DNA of 64,000 nucleotides. Source: an uncultured Candidatus Melainabacteria bacterium (GTDB taxonomy: Bacteria > Cyanobacteriota > Vampirovibrionia > Gastranaerophilales > Gastranaerophilaceae). The position numbers were made by a program, and so were the translations under genes. The stretch covers positions 62,001 through 126,000 of the forward strand of contig CATLDC010000005.1 of the NCBI GenBank assembly GCA_949902595.1, read 5' to 3'. Shown piece after piece: positions 35,312 to 45,264 of this stretch. The notes under the pieces were generated by a model. The model worked only from the letters and a program-made list of their open reading frames with translations, was not told the origin of the DNA and did no database searches. Every line of letters starts with the position of its first letter. Position 1 is the first letter of the stretch.

Positions 35312-37210
35312 GTGAATAACATCTTTCTCAAGAACATAAGCGCGCTTGCTCAAAAAGACAGCGAGCTTGCGCAGAAAATCACGAGCCACGTGGTAAGCGA
35401 GGTGCCGCAGCTTGTTCAGGAGAACGGGTTTTATAACTTGATATACAAAGGCCTTCACCTTCACCACAAAGAAAACCCGCTTGGAGAAGCTAGGGAGATT
35501 TTTTCGCAGGTTGAAAACACGCCGGTTGCAATTCATGTGATTTATGGAATCGGGCTTGGCTACCTGTTTCAGGTCGCATGCGCAAACTCGCTCGGCACGG
35601 TGATTCTGTACGAAACAGATTTGAATATTCTGAAAATCGCCTTCACGCTTGTGGATTTTTCAAACGACATATTGAAAAACAATGTGTTCATTGCTGACAA
35701 CATTCAAAAAGCGAGTGACTACATTTACAAGAAATCGAACACTAAAAATTCGCCTTACATGCTTACAACAAGCGCATACCGCGAGCTTGGCGCAAAGGAT
35801 TTTGACGAGCTTGTGGAAAAACTCCAGCGCATGATTGGCTCGTTCGGGCTTGATTTGAGGTACACAAAAGAAAAATTCTATCCGCTTTTAAAATTCACGC
35901 TTACAAATATTCCGAATCTTGTTAAAGAGCCGCCTCTTTGCTCTATCAAAGATTTTTACAAGGGTAAAACCGCTGTTGTGGCGTCAGCCGGCCCGACTCT
36001 TGACAGAGACATTGAGGTAATCAAAAAAAACAGGGACAAAATTGTTTTGTTCGTTGTGGGAACTGCTATGAAAGCCATTGTAAAGCATGGGATTACGCCT
36101 GATTTTCTCTGCATTATCGAATCTTATGATTCATCAAAGCAGATTGAAGGTCTTGATTTAAGTGAAGTAAACCTTATCACAGAGCCGTTTTCGCACCCGA
36201 ATTACAGGAAATTCAATTTCAAAAAGATTTATTCCCACATATCTTCAAACCTGCCTCTAAACGCTTTTTGGGCAGGGCTTATCAATGAAAACACGGAAGA
36301 TTACTTGTCAAAAGGCACTGTTTCATATACAGCGCTCAATGCAGCGCGGATTCTTGGCTGCTCAAAAATTATTTTTGCGGGTCAGGACTTAGCCTACCTT
36401 GAAGGTCAGTGTTACAGCAAGGATTCTGCATACAAGGATTTGGTCTGCGCATTTAATAAAGAAAAAAACAAGTGGGAGATTACGGCAAAAGACTTTGACA
36501 AATTTGCTTATGCGCTCAACAACTCAGCGGATGAAGAGGTCAGGAAGAAAACAGCCATGAGAAGGCTTGAAAACCTTAATAAATCGCTGTATTACGTAAA
36601 GAGCATCAAAGGTGAGATGATTCCGACCGAGTCTGTGTATGCGGCGTTTATTGCACCGCTAAGCGAGTACACAGAGATGTATCTGGACAGAGAATACATC
36701 AACGCGTCACTAGAAGGCGCGCAGATTGACGGGTTTAAGAACCTTCCGCTTGAAGAAGCGCTCAAAGATTCTGAAACAATAACAGTCAGGGATTTGCCAG
36801 ACAACTACAGGTTTGATATCCTATCAATAATTGAAGGACTTAAGAATTACGACGCTGGTTTAAGCAGTCTGTTAGAGAGAGTGCATAGCGGAAAGCAGTT
36901 AATCAGAAGTTTTAACAACGATTTGAAGCGTTACAGGAGTATCACGCAGGAGATTCTAAAGAGTCTTAAGAAGATTTCTTCGCACTATCTGGAATTGAGC
37001 ACAGAAGGTGCAAAGCAGAATTTGATTTTTGATTTTATAACAACGGCTGAAAGGCTCGAATTAGACTACGAAATGAAGATGATGCGCGAGTTTACGCCGG
37101 AATCAGTGGGCAGGATTTCTGAAAAGCTTGCAAAGTACTACGAAAATGCTGAGACAAAAATCAACACTGTTTCAGGATTAATCAGGAAAACAGTCGGGGA
37201 GCTTGAATGA
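35312..37210 (+). CDS. DUF115 / Maf (motility accessory factor)-like protein
   Basis: KGKTAVVASAGPTLDRDIEVIKKNRDKIVLFVVGTAMKAIVKHGITPDFLCIIE; ..KIIFAGQDLAYLEGQCYSKDS. Confidence 0.85.
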   Translation: MNNIFLKNISALAQKDSELAQKITSHVVSEVPQLVQENGFYNLIYKGLHLHHKENPLGEAREIFSQVENTPVAIHVIYGIGLGYLFQVACANSLGTVILYETDLNILKIAFTLVDFSNDILKNNVFIADNIQKASDYIYKKSNTKNSPYMLTTSAYRELGAKDFDELVEKLQRMIGSFGLDLRYTKEKFYPLLKFTLTNIPNLVKEPPLCSIKDFYKGKTAVVASAGPTLDRDIEVIKKNRDKIVLFVVGTAMKAIVKHGITPDFLCIIESYDSSKQIEGLDLSEVNLITEPFSHPNYRKFNFKKIYSHISSNLPLNAFWAGLINENTEDYLSKGTVSYTALNAARILGCSKIIFAGQDLAYLEGQCYSKDSAYKDLVCAFNKEKNKWEITAKDFDKFAYALNNSADEEVRKKTAMRRLENLNKSLYYVKSIKGEMIPTESVYAAFIAPLSEYTEMYLDREYINASLEGAQIDGFKNLPLEEALKDSETITVRDLPDNYRFDILSIIEGLKNYDAGLSSLLERVHSGKQLIRSFNNDLKRYRSITQEILKSLKKISSHYLELSTEGAKQNLIFDFITTAERLELDYEMKMMREFTPESVGRISEKLAKYYENAETKINTVSGLIRKTVGELE

Positions 37211-37644
37211 AAGTTTTAATCCAGCGTGTAAAAAGGGCTTCAGTAACAATTGAAGGCGAGATTTATTCATCAATAGGCAAAGGCATTCTTGCCTTAGTCG
37301 GGATAGAAAAAGGTGACTCAATGGAGCAGGTTAAGAAGCTTGCGCAAAAGGTTGTAAGCCTGAGAATCTTTCCTGACGAGAACGACAAAATGAATCGTTC
37401 AATAAAAGATGTCAGTGGTGAAATGCTCATTGTATCGCAATTCACGCTTTGCGGTGACTGCAAAAAGGGCACACGCCCGAGTTTTGACAGGTCTGCGCCG
37501 CCAGAAATTGCAAACGAGCTTTATGAAGCTTTCATCAAAGAGGTCAACGACTTTGGTATCAAGACCGGCACAGGGAAATTTGCGGCGATGATGGATGTTG
37601 AGCTTATAAATGACGGGCCTGTGACATTTATGCTTGAGGCTTAG
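37207..37644 (+). CDS. dtd: D-aminoacyl-tRNA deacylase
   Basis: MKVLIQRVKRASVTIEGEIYSSIGKGILALVGIE, SQFTLCGDCKKGTRPSFDRSA, TGKFAAMMDVELINDGPVTF. Confidence 0.96.
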   Translation: MKVLIQRVKRASVTIEGEIYSSIGKGILALVGIEKGDSMEQVKKLAQKVVSLRIFPDENDKMNRSIKDVSGEMLIVSQFTLCGDCKKGTRPSFDRSAPPEIANELYEAFIKEVNDFGIKTGTGKFAAMMDVELINDGPVTFMLEA

Positions 37645-39047
37645 TTATACTTTGCGTAATATGTTGTTGCAGGTTCCGGCATAGCACCATATAAAGTATC
37701 TGCGCCCATAACCATATCCGTGTTAACATAAATAATATTTTCGCTTGAGACAGGCAGATTTACATCCGGCCTTATAACATATTTATTCTCACGGTCTTCG
37801 TTTATCAAATTATCTTTATCACAATTATTATGTTGATGATCAATATCGCATTTCAGATAAAGTTTATTTATCTTCACTTCATCCCATCCATAAATTTTTA
37901 TATAATTTGAATACGCCATAGAATTTAACGGGCGAAAACCATTAATCAATGTAAAATTATTAGGCTGCGTGCCTCTAATATTTGCAATAGGCGGCACCAG
38001 CCAGTAATTCCAAGAATAACCACTAGCCGGCTGCATTAAAATCATAAAACATATCGGTCGGTCTGCACCTATAGCATCCACATAACAACCTGCGCTTTCG
38101 TTTTCGTAACGCCTGATTGACATGTCAATATACACGGTCTTTTTCTCTCTAGTAACAGGCGGATTTGGAGATTCTTTACACACTCCGCCTTCTTCTACAG
38201 TTCCAGAAGGGCAGCTGCAGACGCCGTTTACAAGAACTTTTCCTCCGCTGCATACAGGAGGTTCTTCTTGTTGTTCTTTGCAGACACCGGATTCAAGGAT
38301 TTGACCGGGAGGGCAGACTACTTCACCATCTTTTATCTCTCTGTATTTAATATTAAGCAGGCTGCTGTCGAGATTAGCCAGAACATCGCCTGAGATTGTG
38401 TATTTTTTCTTAAGCCATTGTTTTCTGGTTTCAATATATTTCATCCCTACCGGGTCAGCAGGAATTAGTGTACCGTCTGCCGCGAGGAGGAATTTAAAGG
38501 TATCAGGATTTTTGCACTCTGTTTCTCCGTACATGCAGTTTTCTGATTTTTTAGACGGGTCAACATCTACATATATATCAGTTTGGTAGCTTGCTGACTG
38601 TTCAGAGGTATTAATTTCGCGTGTTGTTTCTGATATCCACCATTTCATGCCGTTTTTGGTAATAAAAGAGGGTGTTGTTGGATAATTTGTTGAATCACAT
38701 TTATTGCCAGATTCTGCGTCCATTGTAAAGGCTATAAGGTTACAAAGTTTTTTAGAGCCTGAGTATTTATCGTCGTTAAATTTTTTGACAAGAGGTTTTG
38801 CGTTACTCAAGAGCGGAAGTTGGGTCACATCAATATCTACATTACTGTCAGTTAGCACGCTCGGGAAAAGTGAGCTATTGGAGGTAAGGGTTTTCAGACT
38901 TGCATTCAAAGCGTCGTAGGATTTAAGGTACATGATTTTGGTTTTGTCCGGCATCAGGTTGTTTATTGCCGGCAACAAAACGGCTACTACGACACCGGTG
39001 ATACCCAGGACTATTAGTAATTCTGCTAAGGTAAAGCCTTTTTTCAT
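37641..39047 (-). CDS. Pseudopilin-like protein with prepilin-type N-terminus and Cys-rich module (start re-set to 39047)
   Basis: MKKGFTLAELLIVLGITGVVVAVLLPAI; CPPGQILESGVCK, CSGGKVLVNGVCSCPSGTVEEGGVCK. Confidence 0.85.
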   Translation of the reverse strand: MKKGFTLAELLIVLGITGVVVAVLLPAINNLMPDKTKIMYLKSYDALNASLKTLTSNSSLFPSVLTDSNVDIDVTQLPLLSNAKPLVKKFNDDKYSGSKKLCNLIAFTMDAESGNKCDSTNYPTTPSFITKNGMKWWISETTREINTSEQSASYQTDIYVDVDPSKKSENCMYGETECKNPDTFKFLLAADGTLIPADPVGMKYIETRKQWLKKKYTISGDVLANLDSSLLNIKYREIKDGEVVCPPGQILESGVCKEQQEEPPVCSGGKVLVNGVCSCPSGTVEEGGVCKESPNPPVTREKKTVYIDMSIRRYENESAGCYVDAIGADRPICFMILMQPASGYSWNYWLVPPIANIRGTQPNNFTLINGFRPLNSMAYSNYIKIYGWDEVKINKLYLKCDIDHQHNNCDKDNLINEDRENKYVIRPDVNLPVSSENIIYVNTDMVMGADTLYGAMPEPATTYYAKYN

Positions 39048-39202
39048 ATCATTCCTCTCTTTTATATAGTGCATATATAGATACCGTAGCATTTTTATTA
39101 TTCTTTAACTACAAAGCATTTTGTGTAGATAGTTAGGTTGTAATGTAACACTCCTTGACATAGAACGCATTTACAACGACAATAAAATAAGAAGCGGGGG
39201 AT

Positions 39203-40309
39203 ATGATGACAAAACAAACTTTTTTACACGACAAACACGTAGCACTCGGAGCCAGAATGGTTGATTTTGCTGGCTGGCACATGCCGGTGCAGTACTCTTC
39301 TATTATTGAGGAGCACAAGACAGTTCGAGAATCCATCGGGATTTTTGATGTGTCTCACATGGGCGAAATCATTGTCTTTGGAGAAGACGCGCTCCCGTTT
39401 TTGAACAAACTCGTTCCGCAGGATGTCACAAAACTTGTTGACCTGAAAGCTGTTTACTGCCAGCTCACAAACAAAACAGGCGGAATTATCGACGATTTGA
39501 TTATCTATAAACTGGAAGACAAAAAATACCTGATTATTGCAAACGCATCCAGAATCGACGAAGACCTTAACTGGATGGTTAGAAACAAATGCGGGTTTGA
39601 TGTTACAATTGTTAACGAATCTCACAACTACTCGCTGCTCGCTGTTCAGGGGCCAAAAGCCTGTGATTTAATGAAAAGCCTTGGCTTAACTGACCTGCCG
39701 GAGTTTTTCCACATAAAGCGCGGAGAGCTGTTTAACATAAACGTATGGATTTCAAGAACCGGTTACACAGGAGAAGACGGGGTTGAGATTCTTGTTAGAA
39801 ACGAGTTTTCTGAATACCTCTGGGATAAGCTTTTGGAAGCCGGAAAAGAATTTGGAATTAAACCAATCGGGCTCGGAGCGAGAGACACCTTGAGACTTGA
39901 AGCAGCGCTTCATCTTTACGGGAATGATTTGGATGAAGACACTACTCCGATTGAAGCAGGGCTTGCATGGTCTGTTGCAAAAAACAAAACAGAGGACTAT
40001 AACGGCAAAGCTAAGATTTTGGAGCAGCTTGAAAACGGAGGGAGCAAGAAGCTTGTGGGGCTTAAAATGCTGGACAAAGGTATTGCTCGCCACGGGTATG
40101 ATGTTTACTTTAATAATGAGAAGGTTGGAGTTGTTACCAGCGGCGGGATTTCGCCTATCAGAGGGGACAACATTGCGCTTGCTTACGTAAAAAATCTTGA
40201 CAATTTAGCTGTAGGCTCTACAATTCAAGTATTAATACGCGATAAATTTTACAATGCCGAAATTATAAAGAGACCGTTTGTCGCAAAAAGAAACAAGGAA
40301 AACAAATAA
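39203..40309 (+). CDS. gcvT: Glycine cleavage system T protein (aminomethyltransferase)
   Basis: VDFAGWHMPVQYSSIIEEHKTVRESIGIFDVSHMGEI, SRTGYTGEDGVEI, LGARDTLRLEAALHLYGNDL. Confidence 0.97.
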   Translation: MMTKQTFLHDKHVALGARMVDFAGWHMPVQYSSIIEEHKTVRESIGIFDVSHMGEIIVFGEDALPFLNKLVPQDVTKLVDLKAVYCQLTNKTGGIIDDLIIYKLEDKKYLIIANASRIDEDLNWMVRNKCGFDVTIVNESHNYSLLAVQGPKACDLMKSLGLTDLPEFFHIKRGELFNINVWISRTGYTGEDGVEILVRNEFSEYLWDKLLEAGKEFGIKPIGLGARDTLRLEAALHLYGNDLDEDTTPIEAGLAWSVAKNKTEDYNGKAKILEQLENGGSKKLVGLKMLDKGIARHGYDVYFNNEKVGVVTSGGISPIRGDNIALAYVKNLDNLAVGSTIQVLIRDKFYNAEIIKRPFVAKRNKENK

Positions 40310-40328
40310 TATATAGGAGACAAATTGA

Positions 40329-40703
40329 ATGAACGAAAGTATGTTATGCACTAAGACACACGAATACGTACTTGAACAAGGCGATAAGTACGAAGTTGGT
40401 ATTACAGATTATGCAATAGAACAACTTGGCGATATCGTTTTCATCGAATTGCCGGAAGTTGGCGCGGAATTTTGCAAGAACGAAGTCTTTGCAACCATTG
40501 AATCCGTAAAAGCAGCTTCTGAAATCTACATGCCTATATCAGGAAAAATTGTTGAGATTAACGAAGAGATTGTTGACAGCCCGGAATTGCTGAACGACGA
40601 ATCTTATGAAAACAAATGGTTTGTAAAAATCGAATCATCAGCAGATCAGGTTGAATTTGCAGACTTGTTGGACTACTCAGATTATAAAGAAGAAATTGAA
40701 TAA
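40329..40703 (+). CDS. gcvH: Glycine cleavage system H protein
   Basis: GITDYAIEQLGDIVFIELPEVG, FATIESVKAASEIYMPISGKIVEINE. Confidence 0.97.
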   Translation: MNESMLCTKTHEYVLEQGDKYEVGITDYAIEQLGDIVFIELPEVGAEFCKNEVFATIESVKAASEIYMPISGKIVEINEEIVDSPELLNDESYENKWFVKIESSADQVEFADLLDYSDYKEEIE

Positions 40704-41941
40704 TGAAAAATTTTATAGCACATACCGACGAAACCAGACAGGAAATGCTTAATGCAATTTCTTGCGCAACAGTGGAAGATTTGTTTAAACAGATTCCGGT
40801 TAAGTTCAAAGAATTTAACATGGCAAACCCTTTGAGCGAAATGGAAGCGCAAAAAAAGGTTAAAGCGCTTGCAAAAAAAGATAAGGTTGAGTATTCATCC
40901 TTCCTTGGAGGCGGTGTTTACAACAAATTCATTCCGGCATGCGTAAACTACGTTGCAGAAAGGTTTGAATTTCTTACGGCTTACACCCCTTACCAGCCGG
41001 AGATTTCACAGGGCACATTGCAGGTTATCTATGAATACCAGACAATGATTTCACGCCTGACCGGCATGGATATTGCAAACGCGTCTATGTATGATGCCGG
41101 CTCTGCCTGCGCAGAAGCCGTTCTTATGGCACACAGAATCGCAAAAGGCAAGAAAAATAAGGCGCTTGTGTCCAACAGCCTTAACCCTGAATACAAAGAG
41201 GTTGTGAAGACTTATGCTTGGGCGCAGGGTATTGAAGTAGAGTGGTTTGACGAGATTCCGGAAACCACGGCTGATTATTGCTGCGTTCTTGTGCAGAATC
41301 CGGATTATTTCGGCGAAATCAGAGAGATTGTGAAGCCGGATACAACCCTGATTGTTTGCGCAAACCTTTCAGCTCTTGCAATCATCAAACCTCCGGTTGA
41401 GGCCGATATCGTGGTTGGTGATATCCAGCCGCTCGGTATTGCGCAAAGCTTTGGCGGGCCGCATGCCGGTTATATGGCTTGCAAAGAAGCTTACATGCGT
41501 CAGATGCCGGGAAGACTTGTTGGAAGAACGCTTGACGCAGACGGAGAGCAGGCTTTTACTTTGACGATTCAAACAAGAGAGCAGCACATCAAGCGCGAGA
41601 AAGCAACCAGCAACATTTGTTCGAACCAGTCGCTGATTGCGCTTTCAGCAACATTGTATTTGAGCCTGCTTGGTGAAAAAGGGTTCAAAGAAACAAGTAT
41701 TTTGTCTGCAAATATGGCGCATGCGCTGTCCAGAATGCTTAATGGCAAAGGGATAAAGACGATTACAAAGAATTTCTTCAACGAATTTGTGATTGAAGTG
41801 GCTGACGCGGACGAATTTCTTGCAAAGCTCAAGCAGGAGAATATTCTGGGCGGGATTAAGGTTGACAGGAACAGGGTTCTTGTTTGCGCGACCGAGATGA
41901 ACACAGAAGAAGATATTTTGGATTATGTAGAGGCTGTGTAG
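40703..41941 (+). CDS. gcvPA: Glycine dehydrogenase (decarboxylating) subunit 1
   Basis: FLGGGVYNKFIPACVNYVAERFEFLTAYTPYQPEISQGTLQVIYEYQTMI, LGIAQSFGGPHAGYMACK. Confidence 0.96.
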   Translation: MKNFIAHTDETRQEMLNAISCATVEDLFKQIPVKFKEFNMANPLSEMEAQKKVKALAKKDKVEYSSFLGGGVYNKFIPACVNYVAERFEFLTAYTPYQPEISQGTLQVIYEYQTMISRLTGMDIANASMYDAGSACAEAVLMAHRIAKGKKNKALVSNSLNPEYKEVVKTYAWAQGIEVEWFDEIPETTADYCCVLVQNPDYFGEIREIVKPDTTLIVCANLSALAIIKPPVEADIVVGDIQPLGIAQSFGGPHAGYMACKEAYMRQMPGRLVGRTLDADGEQAFTLTIQTREQHIKREKATSNICSNQSLIALSATLYLSLLGEKGFKETSILSANMAHALSRMLNGKGIKTITKNFFNEFVIEVADADEFLAKLKQENILGGIKVDRNRVLVCATEMNTEEDILDYVEAV

Positions 41942-41959
41942 TTAATATATTTTTACTTT

Positions 41960-41991
41960 CTACCCTTCGCCCCAATGTGGGAGAAGGGTAG
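41960..41991 (+). terminator. Hairpin after the gcv operon
   Basis: CTACCCTTC ... GAAGGGTAG followed by TTTTT. Confidence 0.6.
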
Positions 41992-42032
41992 TTTTTCAAT
42001 GTGAAGGCTCTGCATGAACATTAGAAAAATGG

Positions 42033-42207
42033 GATGAGGGGTTCATCATCGCAATCAAAAATTACTCCCCTCATCAGCCCTCCGGGCAGCTGTCTTGGAT
42101 TTTCGGGGGCTCACGGGAGTAACGTCCCGCTCGACCTTACGGGTTTGTCTCGCTCAGGCTCGCCATCACCCTACCGAAAATCCGCTTCTCCCCTGTGTGA
42201 GAGAAGC
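42033..42207. repeat. Multi-hairpin intergenic element
   Basis: Consecutive inverted repeats GATGAGGGG/CCCCTCATC, GGATTTTCGG/CCGAAAATCC (with nested CGGGA/TCCCG), GCTTCTC/GAGAAGC; no credible ORF. Confidence 0.5.
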
Positions 42208-42216
42208 GCAACTGCA

Positions 42217-42399
42217 TTAACTTTCTTGCAAACGGGTTTCTTTTTTATGCTCGCTTTTTGTAATCTTTAAAATATCGTTTTCCATGTTGTAGCATACCAT
42301 GTCAGTTTGCGGGTCAATTTCCAAAAGATTAAGCAAAGTTGAATTTATACACAAAGCCCAGCCATTCCCGTTTCGCATAAGTTTTCTCTTTAAGCCCAT
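42217..42399 (-). CDS. AbrB/MazE (SpoVT-AbrB)-like small protein
   Basis: MGLKRKLMRNGNGWALCINSTLLNLLEIDPQTDMVCYNMENDILKITK. Confidence 0.6.
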   Translation of the reverse strand: MGLKRKLMRNGNGWALCINSTLLNLLEIDPQTDMVCYNMENDILKITKSEHKKETRLQES

Positions 42400-42543
42400 T
42401 ATTTATTCTCCTTTCTTAAACCGATACTAACATACGCTTAATCCAAAATCATTACATACACGTAACAATAAATATTTACCCCACCCCTTTACCCCTTTGC
42501 GCCTTTTCTGGTATAATTAAAACATTCACTTTAGTTAGGAGTT

Positions 42544-43815
42544 TTGATGGAAAGATTTATTGGACTTATCGGAATAGTTGTTATATTTTTAATCGTTTTT
42601 CTTATGTCAAACAACAGAAAAGCAATTAACTACAAAACAGTCGGCATGGGATTTTTGCTGCAAGTCTTGTTTGCAATATTCATATTCAAAGTCCCGCTCG
42701 GCCAAAAAATCTTCCTCATGATAGGGATGTTCATCCAGAAAATTCTTGAATTTGCAACCGAAGGCGGTATGTTTGTTTTCGGCGCTCTGCTCAACAACCC
42801 GAAACTCACAGAACTCTTTGGCGCAGGAAGCACAATCTTTGCGGTGCAACTGATTTGCACAAACATCTTCATGATGGTGCTCGTAAACATGCTTTACTAT
42901 TACGGAATCATGCAGCGCGTTGTTGCGACTCTCGGCAAAGCTATGAACAAGTTCATGCACGTATCAGGCGCAGAAGCGCTCTCAAACGTAGCGAGCTCCT
43001 TTGTCGGTCAAATCCTTGCACAAATCATGATTAAGCCGTATCTCGAAAAACTCACGCGCTCCGAGCTCCTTGCTTCAATGGCAGGCTCAATGGCGTGCAT
43101 TTCTGGCGCAATCATGCCTATCTACATCGGTATGGGAATCCCTGCGCATTACATTCTGGCTTCTTCAATCATGGCAGCACCGGGTGCTTTAATACTTGCA
43201 AAAATCATGTACCCTGAAACAGGCGAGCCGGAAACACGTGACAACATCAGAATCTCCAAGCGCCGCACTTTTGCCAACGTGTTTGAAGCTATCTCAAACG
43301 GCGCATCAGAAGGTATGAAAGTCGCTATCAACGTTACAGCAATGATTCTTGCGCTCGTTGCGCTTGTTGCCTTCATTGACTGGATTTTAGGACTTGGCGG
43401 GCTTGCATTGTACAAGTTCTGTCCGGGATGTTCACACTTCGCGTTCTTAAGCCACTTATCACTAAAACTAATCTTAGGAAAAATATTTGCGATATTTGCA
43501 ATCATAATCGGGGTTCCGCTCCAAGACGCATCAACGGTCGGAGCGCTCATGGGTACAAAAATCGTACTCAACGAAATGGTTGCTTATGTTGACCTTTCTA
43601 GAATTGCAGATACACTTAATCCAAAGAGCTTCATGCTCGCAAGTTTTGCGCTTTGCAGTTTCGGGAATTTCGGCTCAATCGCCATTCAAATCGGCGGTAT
43701 TGGAGAGCTTGCGCCAAACCAGAAGAAAAACCTTGCAAGGCTCGGCTTAAGAGCGCTTATTTGCGGAACCTTGAGCTGTTACCTGTCAGCAGCAATTGTC
43801 GGCGTTCTCCTGTAG
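42544..43815 (+). CDS. nupC: Concentrative nucleoside transporter (NupC family)
   Basis: FAFIFKVPLGQKIF-type N-terminus; GSMACISGAIMPIYIGMGIPAHYILASSIMAAPGALILAKIMYPE; GASEGMKVAINV. Confidence 0.93.
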   Translation: MMERFIGLIGIVVIFLIVFLMSNNRKAINYKTVGMGFLLQVLFAIFIFKVPLGQKIFLMIGMFIQKILEFATEGGMFVFGALLNNPKLTELFGAGSTIFAVQLICTNIFMMVLVNMLYYYGIMQRVVATLGKAMNKFMHVSGAEALSNVASSFVGQILAQIMIKPYLEKLTRSELLASMAGSMACISGAIMPIYIGMGIPAHYILASSIMAAPGALILAKIMYPETGEPETRDNIRISKRRTFANVFEAISNGASEGMKVAINVTAMILALVALVAFIDWILGLGGLALYKFCPGCSHFAFLSHLSLKLILGKIFAIFAIIIGVPLQDASTVGALMGTKIVLNEMVAYVDLSRIADTLNPKSFMLASFALCSFGNFGSIAIQIGGIGELAPNQKKNLARLGLRALICGTLSCYLSAAIVGVLL

Positions 43816-44076
43816 GGTGAGTTCCTTTTCCATAGAGAGTTTGAGCTGCATCACATTTGATATGCGCTCGGTGACAAGTGTAAGCATATTTATATAGTTG
43901 TTCCGCTCTGCGCTCAATTTTGCGGTGTTTTCCTCCGGAATCCCGTAGTACTGACCGCTAAACTCCGTGTCTTCACAGGATTTTTTCGTCATCTGCACAA
44001 TTGTGTTAATCACATAGAGCTCTGCAAATGCCTCGTTATAAAAATACAACAATCTATCATTATGGCGTCTATCCAT
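43786..44076 (-). CDS. Hypothetical 96-aa helical protein
   Basis: RBS AGGAGGTAG; 3' end overlaps the nupC 3' end by 30 nt. Confidence 0.55.
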   Translation of the reverse strand: MDRRHNDRLLYFYNEAFAELYVINTIVQMTKKSCEDTEFSGQYYGIPEENTAKLSAERNNYINMLTLVTERISNVMQLKLSMEKELTLQENADNCC

Positions 44077-44170
44077 AACTACCTCCTACTAATTTTAAAT
44101 CTTAATTCCAATCTATATTATTAGTATAGAACGAGTATAAAAAATAGTATTAATGTATTTTCTTACCTAA

Positions 44171-45262
44171 TTATTTGCAAGTAATAAAAGCATTTAAATA
44201 TTGAATAAGTTCATTAAACTCAACATGATTCTCATTTATATTGCGATTTCTCAAGTACTCATCAATCGTTCCGAGAATCTCAAGGAAGGTTGCTTCGCTA
44301 AGGTTATTGTTGGTGAAATCCTCGTAAACATCAAGGATATAAGCGTAAGTATCCTCGCCAGAGTGTTTTTTTATCTCAATGAACGCGCGTTTAATCTCGT
44401 CGCTTTCAAAATTCACGTTCAGAATATCGCTGTAAAGCTTCGCAGAGTGCCTTATTTTGGCCATCAGCGCATCTTCTGACATATATTGCATCATTGTCTC
44501 AAAATAGTTAACAAACCCTTCGTAAAGCCTTTCAGGGTCGAACTTTTTGTAATTAAACTTGGTGATAAAAAAGTCCTTAAGAAACCGAATAACATCTCTT
44601 TCACGCGGGAAGTACAATTTGCGGATACTTTCCCACTCTTTTTCCACCCCGTTTTCACGCAAAAAGTCTTCTATCAAAAGAATCTGGTCGAGTTTTCTTG
44701 AGCTGTTTAGTTTGTAATAAAGATTCCGCTTGGAAACACTATCCGTCTCAACAAGCGTGACAGTAATCTTTTGTAGCATTCTGAAAATGTTTGCGGCCTG
44801 AAGTTTTTCTTCCTTTATTTGTGACCAGAAGTTGTGAAGCAGAACAAACATCGGGGTTGCTTTTTCCTGGCCCGAAAGTCTTTCCCCGTTAATAATCTTT
44901 GAGTAGATTTCGGCGTCTGCTTCGTTGAGTCTAAGTTTTGGTTTAGACCCGTGAATCAAGTACTTGGTTCTTATTGTGCGTATAGCTTTTTCGTTCTGCG
45001 GGGTTGTTTTTTTGTAGCATTCGCACACTGCATGCAGAAGCAAAGACAAGGAAAGCAGGCGGTTCAAGCCGTCAACAACCGTATACTGGTCAAGTGATTT
45101 CTGGTTCACAAACATAATACCCAAATCGATTTTGCGGGTAAATTGTTCGTCTTCTGTCATCAAATCAAGAAAATTAACCAGCTCACCATCGCACCTTGCG
45201 TAGTTCAGGGTGTACAGGTCGTGTGCGATATTAAGAAAATCAAGTAAATTTACTACTTCCAT
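44171..45262 (-). CDS. DUF262-like (ParB/sulfiredoxin-fold) protein, HNH domain absent
   Basis: YTVVDGLNRLLSLSLLLHAVCECY aligns with the DUF262 DGQQRLTTL..LL motif; helical C-terminal region. Confidence 0.65.
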   Translation of the reverse strand: MEVVNLLDFLNIAHDLYTLNYARCDGELVNFLDLMTEDEQFTRKIDLGIMFVNQKSLDQYTVVDGLNRLLSLSLLLHAVCECYKKTTPQNEKAIRTIRTKYLIHGSKPKLRLNEADAEIYSKIINGERLSGQEKATPMFVLLHNFWSQIKEEKLQAANIFRMLQKITVTLVETDSVSKRNLYYKLNSSRKLDQILLIEDFLRENGVEKEWESIRKLYFPRERDVIRFLKDFFITKFNYKKFDPERLYEGFVNYFETMMQYMSEDALMAKIRHSAKLYSDILNVNFESDEIKRAFIEIKKHSGEDTYAYILDVYEDFTNNNLSEATFLEILGTIDEYLRNRNINENHVEFNELIQYLNAFITCK

Positions 45263-45264
45263 CT

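Noticed and set aside
42217-42399. AbrB/MazE-like protein as half of a toxin-antitoxin module
   Set aside because: No toxin-like (MazF/PemK/VapC) ORF on either side; kept only as a solitary AbrB-like gene.
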